DNA from: an uncultured Eubacteriales bacterium
Lineage (GTDB): Bacteria > Bacillota > Clostridia > Lachnospirales > Lachnospiraceae
Assembly: GCA_902783795.1 (NCBI GenBank)
Contig: CACZSO010000061.1
Span: 1-6,976, forward strand
Direction: 5' to 3'
DNA length: 6,976 bases
Shown here piece after piece: positions 6,020-6,976 of the stretch. Each line of letters starts with the position of its first letter. The stretch's first letter is position 1. The translations under genes and the position numbers were made by a program. Below the pieces are notes generated by a model. The model made no database searches. It worked only from the letters and a program-made list of their open reading frames with translations, and was not told where the DNA came from.

Positions 6020-6976
6020 TTATTCCAGATTCTCCACACACTCTTTCAGGAGGTCAATGATCTTCAGACCCTGCGGGCAGGCGCCTTCACACTGGCCGCA
6101 CTCGAGGCAGTCGGAAGCCTTTCCGCCTTCTGCGGTGGCTCTGGCATAACGCATCTTACCGCCTTCGATATTGCCCCAGATCATCTGCTGATTGCGTGCA
6201 GCAAAGATCTGCGGGATATTGATCTGCATGGGGCAGCCGGCGGTGCAGTAGCTGCAGCCGGTACAGGGGATCTGTGGAATAGCCTTGTAAGCTTCCCGGG
6301 CCTTCACGATCAGAGCTGACTCTTCTTCAGACAAGGGCTGGAAATCTGTCATATAAGACAGGTTATCCTCCATCTGAGCTATGTTGGACATACCGGAAAG
6401 GACTACATAGATACCTTCCTGAGAAGCCACGAAACGGATAGCCCATGAAGGCAGGGAAACATCGGGATTCGCTGCCTGTAAAATGTCAGCCACCGGCTTG
6501 GGCGGATTAGCTAAAGCGCCGCCTTTGACAGGCTCCATGACCACGACAGGCACATTATGTTTCCGCGCTACATTAAAACAGGCCTCAGACTGTACGCTGG
6601 AATCATCCCAGTCCACATAGTTGATCTGCAGCTGGACGAATTCTGCTTCCGGGTGATCTGTCAGGATCTTTTCCAGGCATTCCGGTGATCCGTGGAAAGA
6701 GAAGCCAGCATGCTTGATCAGGCCCTGAGCCTTCAGCTCCTGCTGGTACTCAAAGAGATGGAATCTCTCATATTTTTCGATATTGCCGTCACCTAAGGCA
6801 TGCAGCAGATAGAAGTCGATGTAATCCACACCCAGACGCTCTTTACTGGTCCAGAACTGCTGTTTGGCTTCTTCTTCGGTATTGGCCGCAAAACCGGCAT
6901 TTAATTTCGTCGCAATGGTGAAGCTTTCTCTCGGATATCTTTTTACCAGACACTCCCGGGCTGCTTCTTCAGACAG
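6020..6976 (-). CDS. Aldo/keto reductase with C-terminal double [4Fe-4S] domain, N-terminus cut by window edge
   Basis: The frame is open from TAA at 6022-6020 to the right edge, 318 residues, and the true start lies outside. The GTG at 6829 is internal, since reductase similarity runs on before it: FTIATK contains the catalytic lysine (visible residue 24) and DYIDFYLLH the catalytic histidine (59). By comparison with the neighbouring paralogue about 55 residues are missing, including the Asp and Tyr of the tetrad. Further motifs are GFSFHG, VVVMEPVKGG and VVLSGMSN. The C-terminus carries two 4Fe-4S motifs, CTGCSYCTAGCP (visible residues 238-249) and CLECGQCEGACP (290-301), both Cx2Cx2Cx3CP. 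The downstream gene is a clear but diverged paralogue whose first cluster has one residue less before the fourth cysteine. The pair is transcribed as one unit, this gene first. As with its partner, the reaction is NAD(P)H-linked carbonyl/alcohol chemistry and the substrate cannot be read from sequence. Confidence 0.88.
   Translation of the reverse strand: MSEEAARECLVKRYPRESFTIATKLNAGFAANTEEEAKQQFWTSKERLGVDYIDFYLLHALGDGNIEKYERFHLFEYQQELKAQGLIKHAGFSFHGSPECLEKILTDHPEAEFVQLQINYVDWDDSSVQSEACFNVARKHNVPVVVMEPVKGGALANPPKPVADILQAANPDVSLPSWAIRFVASQEGIYVVLSGMSNIAQMEDNLSYMTDFQPLSEEESALIVKAREAYKAIPQIPCTGCSYCTAGCPMQINIPQIFAARNQQMIWGNIEGGKMRYARATAEGGKASDCLECGQCEGACPQGLKIIDLLKECVENLE

Noticed and set aside
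6015..6041. Upstream ATG at 6041 for the 391-residue reductase
   Set aside because: It would add MCGESGIRI, which is unlike the family N-terminus, and would overlap the upstream coding sequence; the ATG at 6014 gives the usual MQYR start.
6827..6829. GTG as start of the upstream aldo/keto reductase
   Set aside because: The frame stays open to the window edge and the preceding 49 residues, including IATK with the catalytic lysine, match the family, so the start lies outside the window.
1..6976. tRNA, rRNA, CRISPR array, insertion sequence or prophage signature
   Set aside because: I saw no tRNA-like cloverleaf, no regular spaced repeats, no transposase or terminal inverted repeats, and no phage or integrase gene in the window.

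Overview
The window looks like a chromosomal piece of a Gram-positive, anaerobic Firmicute, most likely a Clostridia member of the Lachnospiraceae type. The pointers are strong AGGAGG-type ribosome binding sites, sigma-A-like promoters, two aldo/keto reductases fused to a double [4Fe-4S] ferredoxin domain (a class common in anaerobes), and roughly balanced base composition. The taxonomy is inference; no rRNA or marker gene is present.

Region 1 (1-1320, minus strand): a PucR/CdaR-type transcriptional regulator, cut by the left edge just where its C-terminal helix-turn-helix should begin. Region 2 (1321-1547): a divergent control region. It holds a good promoter in each direction, a perfect 18-bp palindrome between them, and a second inverted repeat over the predicted transcription start of the rightward operon. 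Region 3 (1548-3369, plus strand): a two-gene operon of a creatininase-family amidohydrolase and a ChbG/YdjC-like deacetylase. The creatininase frame is broken by one in-frame TAA at codon 46, by alignment with the usual position of a metal-binding acidic residue. The rest of the frame is intact, so the lesion looks recent (or is a sequence error). A bidirectional hairpin terminator with A and T tracts closes this operon and the opposing gene.

Region 4 (3495-4745, minus strand): an RlmI-like 23S rRNA cytosine methyltransferase, a housekeeping gene unrelated to the operon. Region 5 (4839-6976, minus strand): two tandem paralogous aldo/keto reductases with C-terminal double [4Fe-4S] domains. 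They are five bases apart, and the upstream copy is cut by the right edge.

Working model: the PucR-like protein senses a small molecule and controls the divergent creatininase/deacetylase pair, which would hydrolyse an amide and an acyl or related bond in one catabolic route. The substrate is unknown. Both enzymes differ from their family consensus at active-site motifs (GHQPT instead of GHGGN; VHGDTP instead of the usual SHxH-type motif), so this may be an undescribed catabolic module. In this genome it may be inactivated by the nonsense codon.
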